This document shows positions 1 to 9,087 of a stretch of 64,000 bases of DNA, one piece after another. Made by a program: the position numbers and the translations under genes. Below the pieces are notes generated by a model. The model was not told the origin of the DNA and did not search any database. It saw only the letters and a program-made list of their open reading frames with translations. The DNA is taken from positions 930,001-994,000 of the forward strand of contig NZ_CP064939.1 in NCBI RefSeq assembly GCF_015679185.1, given 5' to 3'. This DNA is from Pedobacter endophyticus (GTDB taxonomy: Bacteria > Bacteroidota > Bacteroidia > Sphingobacteriales > Sphingobacteriaceae). The first letter of the stretch is position 1, and the number at the start of each line of letters is the position of its first letter.

Positions 1-84
1 AGAAGTCTTTTTCGTTTCAGATTGGCAAGCGGCAAAGCCAATTGCTGCAATTACGCCTAAACTGGCTAATGATTTAAATTTCAT
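1..84 (-). CDS. Lipoprotein, N-terminal fragment cut by window edge
   Basis: Only the first 28 codons lie in the window; the frame stays open to the left edge. The start reads MKFKSLAS, followed by a hydrophobic run and a lipobox F-A-A-C with Cys20, then polar Q-S-E-T-K-K. This is a type II (lipoprotein) signal peptide, so the product is probably a small periplasmic or outer-membrane lipoprotein. Its plan (basic start, short hydrophobic core, Cys, then Ser-Glu-Lys) resembles the four small lipoproteins at 22.2-23.5 kb, but the sequence is too short to call it a paralog. It is divergent from the aldo/keto reductase gene, with about 180 bp between them. Function unknown. Confidence 0.6.
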   Translation of the reverse strand, partial: MKFKSLASLGVIAAIGFAACQSETKKTS

Positions 85-264
85 AGAAATGAATATTTGG
101 TTGATTTTTATTTAATTTTTTTAAATATAAAAGATAACTGTCAAGTTTACAAATAAAACGATTTATGCAAAAAATCGAAACTGCAAAGCGTTGGCGAAAA
201 ACCTGGGTCTGGTATTATTGTTTCTGATATAAACTGCTTAATTTGTCGAAAAATTTAAAATGAT

Positions 265-1254
265 ATGAACAACAATATTTCGGCGAGCCGATACGCTACT
301 ATGGAGTATCGCAGGTGTGGGAGAAGCGGTGTAAAATTACCGGCAATTTCTTTGGGTTTGTGGCATAACTTCGGTCATGTAAATGATTTCGAGAATAGCA
401 AGAATTTAATTTATACGGCGTTCAACAACGGAATTACCCATTTCGACCTGGCAAATAATTATGGTCCGCCTCCGGGTTCGGCAGAAGAGGTTTTTGGGAA
501 GATCCTTTCTACAGATTTCAACGGTTACCGTGATGAAATGATCATTTCGAGCAAGGCGGGTTACACGATGTGGGATGGGCCTTATGGCGATTGGGGTTCG
601 AAGAAATATCTTGTTTCGAGCCTGGATCAGAGCTTGAAACGGATGAAACTAGACTATGTTGATATTTTCTATCATCATCGGCCCGACCCTGAAACACCGC
701 TTGAAGAAACTATGGGTGCACTGAGTTTGTTAGTTAAGCAAGGCAAAGCGCTGTATGTTGGTATTTCGAATTACGGTGCTGAAGAGGCAGAAAAAGCAAT
801 CCAGATTTTAAAACAAAATGGAACGCCTTGTTTAATTCACCAGCCAAAATATTCGATGTTTGAACGTTGGGTGGAAGATGGTTTACTGGATGTGCTAGAT
901 AATCACGGTGTAGGTTGCATTCCATTTTCGCCACTGGCGCAAGGATTACTGACTGATAAATACCTTCACGGAATTCCGGCGGATTCTCGCGTGGCCACGA
1001 GCGGAGTGTTTTTAAAGGAAAGCAACATCACGCCAGAAAAAATTGAGGTGGTTTCGAAGCTGAATGAAGTCGCAAAATCTCGTGGACAAAAGTTAGCACA
1101 CATGGCACTTTCGTGGATCTTAAAAGACGAAAGGATTACAACGGTATTAATTGGTGCGAGCAAACCAGAGCAAATTACGGATTCAATTAAAGCGCTGGGC
1201 AATACCAGTTTTACCACTGAGGAGATTCAACTGATTGACCAAATATTGAAGTAG
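265..1254 (+). CDS. yghZ: Aldo/keto reductase, YghZ/Gpr type
   Basis: A 329-residue cytoplasmic NADPH-dependent aldo/keto reductase with the (beta/alpha)8 fold. The AKR catalytic tetrad is visible as Asp61 and Tyr66 (FDLANNYGPP), Lys97 (SSKAGY) and His138 (FYHHRPDP). The segment MWDGPYGDWGSKKYL, residues 102-116, is characteristic of the YghZ branch (L-glyceraldehyde 3-phosphate reductase in E. coli), related to potassium-channel beta subunits. The first 12 residues precede the usual family start at MEYRRCG (base 301), so either ATG could be used. It stands alone, followed by a repeat array. The family is clear; the substrate is inferred by similarity only. Confidence 0.9.
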   Translation: MNNNISASRYATMEYRRCGRSGVKLPAISLGLWHNFGHVNDFENSKNLIYTAFNNGITHFDLANNYGPPPGSAEEVFGKILSTDFNGYRDEMIISSKAGYTMWDGPYGDWGSKKYLVSSLDQSLKRMKLDYVDIFYHHRPDPETPLEETMGALSLLVKQGKALYVGISNYGAEEAEKAIQILKQNGTPCLIHQPKYSMFERWVEDGLLDVLDNHGVGCIPFSPLAQGLLTDKYLHGIPADSRVATSGVFLKESNITPEKIEVVSKLNEVAKSRGQKLAHMALSWILKDERITTVLIGASKPEQITDSIKALGNTSFTTEEIQLIDQILK

Positions 1255-1278
1255 TACTTTAATTTTCATCGCCGTGAA

Positions 1279-2010
1279 GTGAACCATATAGGCATATAGA
1301 ACATAGCGGCTTTTTTGATAAAACTATGTGAACTATGTGGTTGTGTGGTTGAAGATTGAGGGAAACCATATAAGGCATATAGAACATAGAGGCGTTTTTG
1401 ATAAAACTATGTGCCTATGTGGTTAAACATTAAGGGAAACCATATAAGGCATATAGAACATAGCGGCGTTTTTGATAAAACTATGTGAACTATGTGTCTA
1501 TGTGGTTAAAGATTAAGGGAAACCATATAAGGCATATAGAACATAGAGGCGTTTCTGATAAAACTATGTGAACTATGTGTTTGTGTGGTTAGAGATTAAG
1601 GGAAACCATATAAGGCATATGGAACATAGCGGCGTGTTTGATAAAACTATGTGAACTATGTGCCTATGTGGTTAAACATTAAGGGAAACCATATAAGGCA
1701 TATAGAACATAGAGGCGTTTTTGATAAAACTATGTGAACTATGTGTCTATGTGGTTAAAGATTAAGGGAAACCATATAAGGCATATAGAACATAGAGGCG
1801 TTTTTGATAAAACTATGTGAACTATGTGTCTATGTGGTTAAAGATTAAGGGAAACCATATAAGGCATATAGAACATAGCGGCTTTTTTGATAAAACTGGT
1901 TGAACTATGTGTCTATGTGGTTAAAGATTAAGGGAAACCATATAAGGCATATAGAACATAGAGGCGTTTTTGATAAAACTATGTGTCTATGTGGTTAAAC
2001 ATTAAGAGGG
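1279..2010. repeat. Tandem array of nine ~83-bp repeats, each an imperfect hairpin
   Basis: Unit starts (GGAAACCATATAAGG) are at about 1279, 1361, 1435, 1518, 1601, 1684, 1767, 1850 and 1933. The spacing is 83 bp except for the second unit, which is 74 bp because it lost one internal ATGTGAACT. Within each unit the left part (ACCATATAAGGCATATAGAA) is roughly complementary to the right part (CTATGTGAACTATGTGTCTA), around a loop rich in T and A. No reading frame persists through the array. Confidence 0.9.
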
Positions 2011-2062
2011 AATGCCTATGTGGTCAATGCTTTGGGGATGTGGGAAGCTTCTTACGTTTGCC

Positions 2063-2155
2063 CTTCGACTACGCTCAGTGTGACACCTGAAATTGCGCTT
2101 CGACTGCGCTCAGGGTGACACCTGAAATTGCGCCTCGACTACGCTTAGGGTGACT
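2063..2155. repeat. Three 35-bp tandem copies of a dispersed CTTCGACTACGCTCAG repeat
   Basis: Copies start at 2063, 2098 and 2133; the third is cut short at GTGACT. The same motif family (TTCGACT..GCTCAG..TGACA) recurs near 5174, 50815, 50985 and 61890, always between genes. Confidence 0.75.
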
Positions 2156-2298
2156 ACTTTAATGGTATTTTACAATAATCATAGCACTGACGGCTTGTTG
2201 AGCAAACTACAAAACTGATAACTATTTTTGTTTTATCTTCCCTGAAACCAAATGGTATTTATTTCGTTTTGTAGGAATAAATCTTTTACATCGTTACT

Positions 2299-3240
2299 AT
2301 GGCCAGAGCCAATAAATCCATTTACAGCGCATTAGCGGCCAACCTTTTAATTGCAGTTACTAAATTTATTGCCGGTGCCTTTACAAACAGTTCTTCGATG
2401 ATTGCGGAGGGCATCCACTCTACGGTTGATACGAGTAACCAGCTTTTGTTGCTTTACGGACTCAAAAAAAGTGTTAAACCGCCGGATAAATACCGTCCTT
2501 TTGGTTATGGTAAAGAGTTGTATTTTTGGTCGTTTATCGTTTCGATAATGATTTTTGGTTTGGGTGGGGTGGTTTCCATTTCGCAGGGCATCACGCATAT
2601 GCGTCATCCCGAAACCTTAGTAAACCCGGGTTGGAATTATGCTGTACTGGCATTATCGTTTGTGTTTGAGGGCGCCTCGCTTGTTGTTGCGATCAAAGAG
2701 TTCGATAAGACGAGAAAAGGCCTGCCGTGGTGGAAAGCGATTATCAAAAGCAAAGATCCATCGGGCTTCCTTGTTTTGTTCGAAGATGGTGCGGCGGTAC
2801 TCGGTCTGTTAATTGTTTTCGTTTTAATGGTGCTGAGTCATAATTTAAACATGCCCTTTCTGGATGGTTTGGCCTCGGTTTTAGTGGGTATATTATTGAT
2901 TTTTGTTTCGTTTATTCTTGCCAGAGAAAGCAGAAGCCTTTTAATGGGCGAAGGCCTGACGCCTGAAACTCAACAGAAACTGAAAGTATTGGTAGAGGCG
3001 GATGAAGATGTAATTGCGCTTAAGAGCTTACTATCTACCTATCAATCGCCAAAAGAGGTGCTATTGCTGATGATTTTAACGTTTCAGGCGGATTTGACAA
3101 CTGAGGATTTGACGAATGCGATCGATAGACTGCGTGACAAAATAAAACACGAATACGATATCATCAAATTCGTCATCATTCAGCCGCAATCTGTTAATAT
3201 TCCGGAACGTGATCAATCTGAGGATATTTACATTCTGTGA
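2299..3240 (+). CDS. Cation diffusion facilitator (CDF) family transporter
   Basis: A 313-residue inner-membrane protein with the CDF layout. It has six hydrophobic segments within roughly residues 8-205 and a soluble C-terminal domain (about 215-300). CDF proteins export divalent metals such as Zn, Fe or Mn in exchange for protons. TM2 carries the metal-site motif H-x3-D (His40, Asp44 in GIHSTVDTS). In TM5 the usual second H/D-x3-D is replaced by Glu162-Asp163 (FEDGAAVLG), as seen in the ZnT9/TMEM163-like branch, so metal preference cannot be read from the motif. The gene is monocistronic and ends just before an inverted repeat. Confidence 0.88.
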   Translation: MARANKSIYSALAANLLIAVTKFIAGAFTNSSSMIAEGIHSTVDTSNQLLLLYGLKKSVKPPDKYRPFGYGKELYFWSFIVSIMIFGLGGVVSISQGITHMRHPETLVNPGWNYAVLALSFVFEGASLVVAIKEFDKTRKGLPWWKAIIKSKDPSGFLVLFEDGAAVLGLLIVFVLMVLSHNLNMPFLDGLASVLVGILLIFVSFILARESRSLLMGEGLTPETQQKLKVLVEADEDVIALKSLLSTYQSPKEVLLLMILTFQADLTTEDLTNAIDRLRDKIKHEYDIIKFVIIQPQSVNIPERDQSEDIYIL

Positions 3241-3256
3241 AAAAGCAATTTAAACA

Positions 3257-3320
3257 AAAGGCTGGGATAAGTGCTGATTTAGTTCTGGTAACCAAATTCA
3301 CGCTTTCCCAGCCTCTTTTC
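3257..3320. terminator. Candidate bidirectional terminator
   Basis: Inverted repeat AGGCTGGGA (3259-3267) / TCCCAGCCT (3306-3314), with A-rich and T-rich flanks. It sits between the converging CDF gene and oxidoreductase gene. The loop is long (38 nt), so it may be a repeat rather than an efficient terminator. Confidence 0.4.
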
Positions 3321-3369
3321 TCTGCCCTCAAGGGTAAAATCCGAGCGACAAGCTTTAAGCAATATGGTT

Positions 3370-4299
3370 TTAAATTACCTGCAAAACAATTTTCCCCCGG
3401 GTGTGTCCCTGCTCGCTGTCTATATGTGCTTTTTTTGCATCTTCGAGGGTTAACACTTTTTCGATAATCGGCTTTACCTTACCACTATCAATCAGTTTGG
3501 CAATCTCCGTCAATTGATCGGGTATCGATTGAGCCATAAAACCTACGAGGTGTAGTTTCTTAGCCTTTGCCTCGGCAGCATGGTCTGGTGCTAATGTGGT
3601 AATCACCCTTCCGCCGGGCTTTAAAACCTCGAGCGATTTTAACTGCGTTTCTCCACCCAAAGTATCTAACACCAAATCTATATCTTTTACCACGGTTTCA
3701 AAGCTTTCCATATTGTAATCGATGACTTCATCGGCGCCGAGGCGTTTCAGAAAATCGATATTTTGATCAGAAGCTGTACCGATTACATAAGCGCCTTTAC
3801 ATTTTGCGAATTGAACGGCGTAAGTACCCACCCCGCCTGCAGCGGCATGTATAAGCACCCTTTGCCCCTCTTTAAGCAAACCGTAATCAAATAATCCTTG
3901 CCAGGCGGTTAATCCGGCTAGTGGCACAGCCGCAGCCTCGGTATGGCCAATCGTGGTTGGCTTAATGCTAATTTGGTTCGCCTTAACCACGATGTACTCG
4001 GCATAGGCACCGTTTTTTGTTGGGTCGGGCCGCCCGTAAACCTCGTCGCCTTTTCTAAAGCCGCCCACTTTTTCGCCTACTTCCTCAATAACGCCCGAAA
4101 CATCCCAGCCGAGCGTAAGGGGTAAATTTGATGGGAATTTCGTTTTCCGTAGTCCTTCTCTTATTTTCCAGTCTACAGGATTTACACTTGTGGCGTGAAC
4201 CTTGATCAATACTTCATCTTTAGCTGGCACCGGTACAGGAATTTCATCGATTGATAAAACTTCGGGGCCACCAAATTCGTGGATTCTGATTGCTTTCAT
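3370..4299 (-). CDS. NADP-dependent quinone oxidoreductase-like protein (MDR family)
   Basis: A 309-residue zinc-independent medium-chain dehydrogenase/reductase. The N-terminal GroES-like domain (MKAIRIHEFGGPEVL..., about 1-120) is followed by a Rossmann domain with the nucleotide-binding AAGGVGTYA motif (residues 153-161). No structural or catalytic zinc cysteines are visible, which fits the quinone oxidoreductase (QOR/zeta-crystallin) branch that reduces quinones or enones with NADPH. It converges with the CDF gene. The exact substrate is unknown. Confidence 0.88.
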   Translation of the reverse strand: MKAIRIHEFGGPEVLSIDEIPVPVPAKDEVLIKVHATSVNPVDWKIREGLRKTKFPSNLPLTLGWDVSGVIEEVGEKVGGFRKGDEVYGRPDPTKNGAYAEYIVVKANQISIKPTTIGHTEAAAVPLAGLTAWQGLFDYGLLKEGQRVLIHAAAGGVGTYAVQFAKCKGAYVIGTASDQNIDFLKRLGADEVIDYNMESFETVVKDIDLVLDTLGGETQLKSLEVLKPGGRVITTLAPDHAAEAKAKKLHLVGFMAQSIPDQLTEIAKLIDSGKVKPIIEKVLTLEDAKKAHIDSEQGHTRGKIVLQVI

Positions 4300-4579
4300 A
4301 GCGATTTATTTTGTAACACACTTTAATTTCTGGCATTAATAAGCTGAGCAGATTTGAACCGACGTTAATACGCCAATTGATGCTTACCGTAATGCTGTTT
4401 TAAAAAAAGAAGATTCCCCTTGGTGAGGGAGAATTGAAATCATGCTCATATGCATTTAACAAATGAGCATAATCATTTGTGTTAACAAAGTTTAATCGTT
4501 TGGTTAGATAAGCGAGTTCTTCATTAAAAATGAAAACTGCAATGATATTGGATTTTAGCTGATCTTGTACAACTTACAG
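4300..4579. other. Intergenic, small inverted repeat only
   Basis: No gene recognised. A short inverted repeat ATGCTCAT (4442-4449) / ATGAGCAT (4463-4470) is present; role unknown. Confidence 0.4.
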
Positions 4580-4777
4580 CTACGTTATAAAAAAAATAGT
4601 TCCCGATTTATCGAGGTAAAAATAGTAGTGCAGTTCCTTTTTGTAATGAACCTTTTCTATATTATTAACTTTTCCATATTTGCCAAATTCATCGGCTATC
4701 AAATCACCAACTTTTATTCTTTCTAATTGCGTTCGGTTGGCTAAACATCTTTTAATTAACATGGGCGATTTTTTCAT
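4580..4777 (-). CDS. Small hypothetical protein
   Basis: A 65-codon frame starting MKKSPMLIKRCLANR and ending in a hydrophobic-aromatic stretch (YYFYLDKSGTIFF). An in-frame Met7 (base 4759) is an alternative start. The alternation of charged and beta-prone residues (KVGDLIADEFGKYGKV) looks like a small folded beta domain rather than a random frame. I do not recognise the family, and it has no operon partner. Coding status is moderately likely. Confidence 0.4.
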   Translation of the reverse strand: MKKSPMLIKRCLANRTQLERIKVGDLIADEFGKYGKVNNIEKVHYKKELHYYFYLDKSGTIFFIT

Positions 4778-5070
4778 ATATTGTAATAATACGATAATAA
4801 ACGCTACAAAATATCTTCTTACTCTAAGTAGTTTTAAAAATACTTAAAAGTAAGTACATAATTATGTTGTTTAAAAGCCTCCCGGAGCCACAAACCGCTT
4901 TCTGTGTAAAAAAAATGCTGCATTATCGGCTAGCATCGCTTTTTAGCGATAACATCTACCACGCATAAGTAATCACTGGAAACAAAGCGCGAATAACAAG
5001 CGCAAATCACGAGGTATGCACTTGTGTCTGTTAACGCAGCAAAGGTTTCAAAGCGGTTATTGACGAAAAA

Positions 5071-5222
5071 AAGAGGCTGTCTCATAAAGTTAATCCGATC
5101 GCGATTTATCAGTTTGAGCTTTTAAAAAGAGTCGGGATAAGTAGTCGATGCGCCCTTTTAGGCATTTCGATAATCCTTCGACAAGCTCAGGATAACAAAC
5201 TCTATTTAGGAGACAGCCTCTT
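5071..5222. repeat. 152-bp element bounded by perfect 13-bp inverted repeats
   Basis: Arms AAGAGGCTGTCTC (5071-5083) and GAGACAGCCTCTT (5210-5222) are exact reverse complements. The interior includes GTCGGGATAAGTAGTCGATG and a CTTCGACAAGCTCAGG motif. A diverged copy of the interior reappears at 63949-64000. It lies directly downstream of the Dabb gene, so the arms may also act as its terminator. Confidence 0.65.
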
Positions 5223-5226
5223 GATA

Positions 5227-5523
5227 TTAATTTGCGTCGTAAATGATTACCTTTTCAAATAGTTCTCTAAATTCGTCGAGAAAAGCCTTGTGTATGTCGT
5301 GAACCTGATAAACATCGTGTGCTTGTAAATTTTCGAAAAATAAGATCAGGCTAAAACTGTAAGTCGTATCTACAACAGCCCTTTCAATTGGAGCGGGGGT
5401 GCCAACATGAAATTGCTGAACAACTTCTATTTTCTCTAATGATTGTAATCCATTGCGAAAAGCTGCTTTTTGAGCTTCGGTGGTATCGGCCTTTAGCCAG
5501 AATAGTACGTGGTGAGCTATCAT
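5227..5523 (-). CDS. Dabb family (stress-responsive alpha/beta barrel) protein
   Basis: A 98-residue protein matching the Dabb fold (ferredoxin-like dimeric alpha/beta barrel). It starts MIAHHVLFWLK, has a charged helix, a central VVDTTYSFSLILFFEN strand and the typical end H-x2-Y-x-VHDIHKAFLDEF. Family members are small cytosolic proteins often linked to stress. Some are polyketide cyclases, but most have no known reaction. It is monocistronic on the minus strand. Confidence 0.85.
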   Translation of the reverse strand: MIAHHVLFWLKADTTEAQKAAFRNGLQSLEKIEVVQQFHVGTPAPIERAVVDTTYSFSLILFFENLQAHDVYQVHDIHKAFLDEFRELFEKVIIYDAN

Positions 5524-5711
5524 TTTTTATATTTTTCTCAAATATAATGAAAGTGATAACATCGAAGTCGGTGTAATGCAAAGTAAGCAAACAGCGTGGT
5601 ACGCTAAATAAGTGATCCGATGAATACCTGTTTACTGCTTATATTCATTGGATGACTCGGTAAAACACCGCCCCAACTATGGTTGGAACGGCCAGTTTAC
5701 GAATGTTTCAA

Positions 5712-8411
5712 TTAACCAAACACCGTTTTCGCCTTTTCTATCGCTTTTTTGAGGTCAATTCCTTTGCCTAATACACCCTTAAATAAATCGCCCTCTACCC
5801 TTAACCGATCGATGGCATTAAAAATGTTAAAGTCTTTCATTTTTAGGCCCGGCTTCACCTCGTCCCAATGTAAGGGCATAGACACCGTAGCGCCAACTTT
5901 AGGTCTTAAAGAGTACGGCCCGGCAATAGTTGCGCCGGGTCTGTTTTGCAGAAAATCGAGATACATTTTTCCTTTACGTGCCGAAATCATCCTTTCGAGC
6001 GATGTATATTCAGGTATTTGCTGATGAACGAGGCTGACTATAATTTTGGCAAACATCTGGCTTTGATCGTAACTATATTTTGCGTTGAGCGGAATGTAAA
6101 TATGCATGCCGGTTGAGCCGGAGGTTTTGCAAAAACTGGGAACATCAATGGCATCAAGAATTTTTTTGGTTTCCTGTGCGGCTTCCACAACCTGATCGAA
6201 AGTATGCTTATCGGGATCAAGGTCTATAACGCAATAGTCAGGGTTATCGGGGCTTTGAACGCGGCTAAACCAGGGATTCATTTCTATGCAGCCCAAACTG
6301 GCCATCCAAAGCAACGAGGCTTCATCAGTACCCACCAAATATTCTTTATCCTCGCCATCGCTGGTATGGTAAGGGAAGGTTTTTGCCCAATCGGGCGCTT
6401 TGCCCTTCACATCTTTCTGGTAAAAACTCGGGCCGTGAATGCCACCGGGAAATCGGTTTAACGACTGGGGCCGATCTTTTAAATAAGGCATTATATATTC
6501 GGCAACCTGATAATAATAATTAAACATATCGCGTTTGGTCACCTTATCCTCAGGCCAATACACTTTGCTCAGGTTGGTAAATTTAAGTTCGTGCCCTTTT
6601 ATCTTCCTTACCTGCGTTTGTTCTTTAGGGTTTAAAAGCGTTTTCGGCTCTTTGCCTTTGGGGGGCTTTACGGCAGTATGGTGTTTATCTTCTTCCTTTT
6701 CAACCTGCTCGATAATTTCGTCGGTTTCTGCTTCCTTTTCGCGTACTACATCAGTGGCTTTTTTATCCTCACGCATGCCTTGAAAGGAAGGGTGCCTGAA
6801 CACACCATCGTCGGTAACCTCGGTAAAAGCTACTTCGCAAACCAGTTCGGGTTTTAACCAGGTGGCTTTGGCCCGGGGCGGATTGGGCCTAAATCGCGAT
6901 GGCTTATTGACATCAGGAATTTCTTCAAAAGGCGTTTCATCAATAATCAATGGCTTAAAAAGTTTCATCATTTCCTTTTGCACCTTATCTGAGAAACCCG
7001 TTCCAACCTTGCCTACATACCGCAATTTTTTTCCTTCGTAAACGCCTAACAACAGGGAGCTGAACGATTTAGACGTATCTTCATTTTTGGTAAAGCCGCC
7101 AATAATAACCTCCTGACGCTTGTGTACCTTAATTTTTAGCCATTCTTTCGATCTGCGATCGGGTGAGTACAGGCTATCGGTTTTTTTTGCAATTATTCCT
7201 TCGAGACCCATTTTTTGGGCTGCCGCGAAAAAGTCGATTCCACTGGCTTTAAAGACTTTGCCCAAGCGCACGCGGTCATCGTCGGTTGGCAATATTTCAT
7301 TCAAAACAGCCTGTCGCTCCACAAGCGGAAGGTCCATCAAATTTTTCCCTTCGTACCACAGCAAATCGAAAATATAATAGACCAGCTCGCCATCGGCCTC
7401 GCTTCGCCAGTTTTGTAAAGCGCCAAAGTTTGAGATTCCTTTTTCGTTGAGCACCAAAATTTCGCCGTCGAAAACTGCGTTCAGTTTCCACTTGCTTAAC
7501 AACTTATGGATGGGATAAAACTTATCGTCGAACGATTTATTGTTTCTCGAAAATAGCTCTGCATTGCCCTTATTTAAGAAAGCAAGCGCCCGGTAGCCAT
7601 CCCATTTTACCTCATACTGCCAGTCTTCATTATCAAAAGGTTCGTCAACCAGCGTGGCCAACATCGGTTTCATTCCGGTTGGCATGGCCGATTTGGGCGC
7701 CTTTTTCAAAATATCCTGAACGTTCAGCTTAACATCAGCGCCAACGGCCTCTTCGTTTTTGTTATCCGTTTTGACTGCGGCTTTTGGTTTTTTTTTAACT
7801 TTCTGCTCTTTACCATCCTTCCAAACCTTTTCTGATGTTTTCTCCATCGTTTCTATGGTTTTGCCAGATAGAATGGATTTATCTTGCTTGGTAATGTCTT
7901 TAGTTGAGGCATAATCGTCTTTATGTTTAATTAACAGCCAGCCGTTTTCGCCCATTCCATGCGTTTTTACCAATGCAAATTCGCCATTGAGTTTTTCACC
8001 GTGAAGCTTAATCTTTAGTGAGCCTTCGTTCAGTTGCTTAAGCAAGTGTTTTTCCTGCGCTTTTTTGCCCTTAATCTCCTCAATAGGTTCGTACGTTCCT
8101 TCATCCCAAACAATTACGGTTCCACCGCCGTACTCCCCTTTGGGGATAATTCCCTCGAAATTTCTGTAATCAAAAGGATGATCTTCAACCATCATGGCCA
8201 GGCGCTTAACTTTAGGGTCGGTAGACGGACCTTTTGGCACCGCCCAACTTTTTAAAACACCATCCATTTCCAACCTGAAATCGTAATGCAGGCGGGTTGC
8301 ATCGTGTTTTTGAATTACAAAAAGCAGCTTATTCTTGTCCTTACTTCGTCCGGCCTTCGGTTCGGCGGTTTTGGTGAAGTCTCGTTTTGCAGTATATTTC
8401 TCAAGGCTCAT
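5712..8411 (-). CDS. ligD: DNA ligase D (LigD), three-domain NHEJ ligase
   Basis: The ATP-dependent ligase/primase of bacterial non-homologous end joining. With the ATG at 8411 (MSLEKYTAK) it has 899 residues; a TTG two codons upstream also keeps the frame open. Domain order is the Bacteroidota one. First comes a phosphoesterase domain (about 15-170, HDATRLHYDF and GEYGGG). Next is the ligase (about 245-560), with nucleotidyl Lys269 in EVKWDGYR, EGIIAKK, and an OB fold starting KRQEVIIGG. Last is a C-terminal primase/polymerase domain (about 600-895), with the metal-binding pair in VIDLDPD (about 728-734). Its start lies 6 bp after the stop of a DUF3606 gene, so the two are likely co-translated. 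No Ku gene is in the window. Confidence 0.96.
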   Translation of the reverse strand: MSLEKYTAKRDFTKTAEPKAGRSKDKNKLLFVIQKHDATRLHYDFRLEMDGVLKSWAVPKGPSTDPKVKRLAMMVEDHPFDYRNFEGIIPKGEYGGGTVIVWDEGTYEPIEEIKGKKAQEKHLLKQLNEGSLKIKLHGEKLNGEFALVKTHGMGENGWLLIKHKDDYASTKDITKQDKSILSGKTIETMEKTSEKVWKDGKEQKVKKKPKAAVKTDNKNEEAVGADVKLNVQDILKKAPKSAMPTGMKPMLATLVDEPFDNEDWQYEVKWDGYRALAFLNKGNAELFSRNNKSFDDKFYPIHKLLSKWKLNAVFDGEILVLNEKGISNFGALQNWRSEADGELVYYIFDLLWYEGKNLMDLPLVERQAVLNEILPTDDDRVRLGKVFKASGIDFFAAAQKMGLEGIIAKKTDSLYSPDRRSKEWLKIKVHKRQEVIIGGFTKNEDTSKSFSSLLLGVYEGKKLRYVGKVGTGFSDKVQKEMMKLFKPLIIDETPFEEIPDVNKPSRFRPNPPRAKATWLKPELVCEVAFTEVTDDGVFRHPSFQGMREDKKATDVVREKEAETDEIIEQVEKEEDKHHTAVKPPKGKEPKTLLNPKEQTQVRKIKGHELKFTNLSKVYWPEDKVTKRDMFNYYYQVAEYIMPYLKDRPQSLNRFPGGIHGPSFYQKDVKGKAPDWAKTFPYHTSDGEDKEYLVGTDEASLLWMASLGCIEMNPWFSRVQSPDNPDYCVIDLDPDKHTFDQVVEAAQETKKILDAIDVPSFCKTSGSTGMHIYIPLNAKYSYDQSQMFAKIIVSLVHQQIPEYTSLERMISARKGKMYLDFLQNRPGATIAGPYSLRPKVGATVSMPLHWDEVKPGLKMKDFNIFNAIDRLRVEGDLFKGVLGKGIDLKKAIEKAKTVFG

Positions 8412-8417
8412 TGGCAA

Positions 8418-8591
8418 CTATTTTTTTAGATATTCTTGCACCGCAGACGCAGAAGTACCCACCGTTTGCACAGCTGCCTTCAGTTTATCTTTACTCACAC
8501 CGAATTTATTAGACCAATAATCTACTTCATACCCTTCGTTGATGTTGATCCTTCCGCGATCAGCAGCACCGGTTTTTAGTTTATTATCCAT
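8418..8591 (-). CDS. DUF3606 domain protein
   Basis: A 57-residue frame with ATG at 8591 (MDNKLKTGAADRGRI) and TAG at 8418. The core YEVDYWSNKFGVSKDKLKAA matches the short DUF3606 domain: a conserved Tyr/Trp pair, then G-V-S-x-x-x-L-x-x-A-V. DUF3606 proteins have no known function; the helix-turn-helix-like end suggests nucleic-acid contact but this is inference. It abuts ligD, only 6 bp from the ligD ATG, and resembles the protein at 9088. Confidence 0.75.
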   Translation of the reverse strand: MDNKLKTGAADRGRININEGYEVDYWSNKFGVSKDKLKAAVQTVGTSASAVQEYLKK

Positions 8592-9087
8592 GTTTTACTT
8601 GATTAGAATTTATGTATGAAACAGCGAAAAAAGGCAAAAAGTTTTTGGTTATTGGTCTGTAGCTAAGCGGATGGGCTAAACGGGGCTGGTAAAACACGGC
8701 AAGTGCGTAGGGAGCCGGATGTATAGCAGCTTTTTTTGGGAAATGAACGGGCAGTGTATTTAGCTATCGGATTGGCATCCGTTCCAATCGGGTTTAGCTA
8801 CAAAAGCCGCTGCGCAGAACCACTGTTAATAAACCCGACAGCAGCGGCAGCCCCGAAACCTTTTCGGTGAGGGCTACAGCGGATGGCTCTAAAGGAATGC
8901 CTTCGGTACGGGACTATAGAACCGATGAAATACCGACGCTCATTTCCAAATAAATTAAAAGCTTTTGGAGTAGCTGTTTCCTTAAAAACGAATCCAATTT
9001 ATCGGTTATAAAAATTTAAAAAATTTGCCAGATTGGGCAAACCAAATATGAGCTAAATTGTTTTATCAATAACTAAATATAAACAGT
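8592..9087. other. Intergenic region between divergent DUF3606 genes
   Basis: No gene recognised in about 500 bp. It is more GC-rich in the middle (8820-8930), with several short complementary pieces such as CAGCGGCAGCC and GGCTACAGCGG. It could hold both divergent promoters and a degenerate repeat. I cannot define a specific RNA element by eye. Confidence 0.35.

Noticed and set aside
1279..2010. CRISPR array
   Set aside because: The repeats are contiguous 83-bp units with no unique spacers and no cas genes nearby.
3237..3467. Small plus-strand frame after the CDF gene
   Set aside because: It overlaps the CDF stop, spans the inverted repeat and runs antisense into the oxidoreductase gene; no family likeness.
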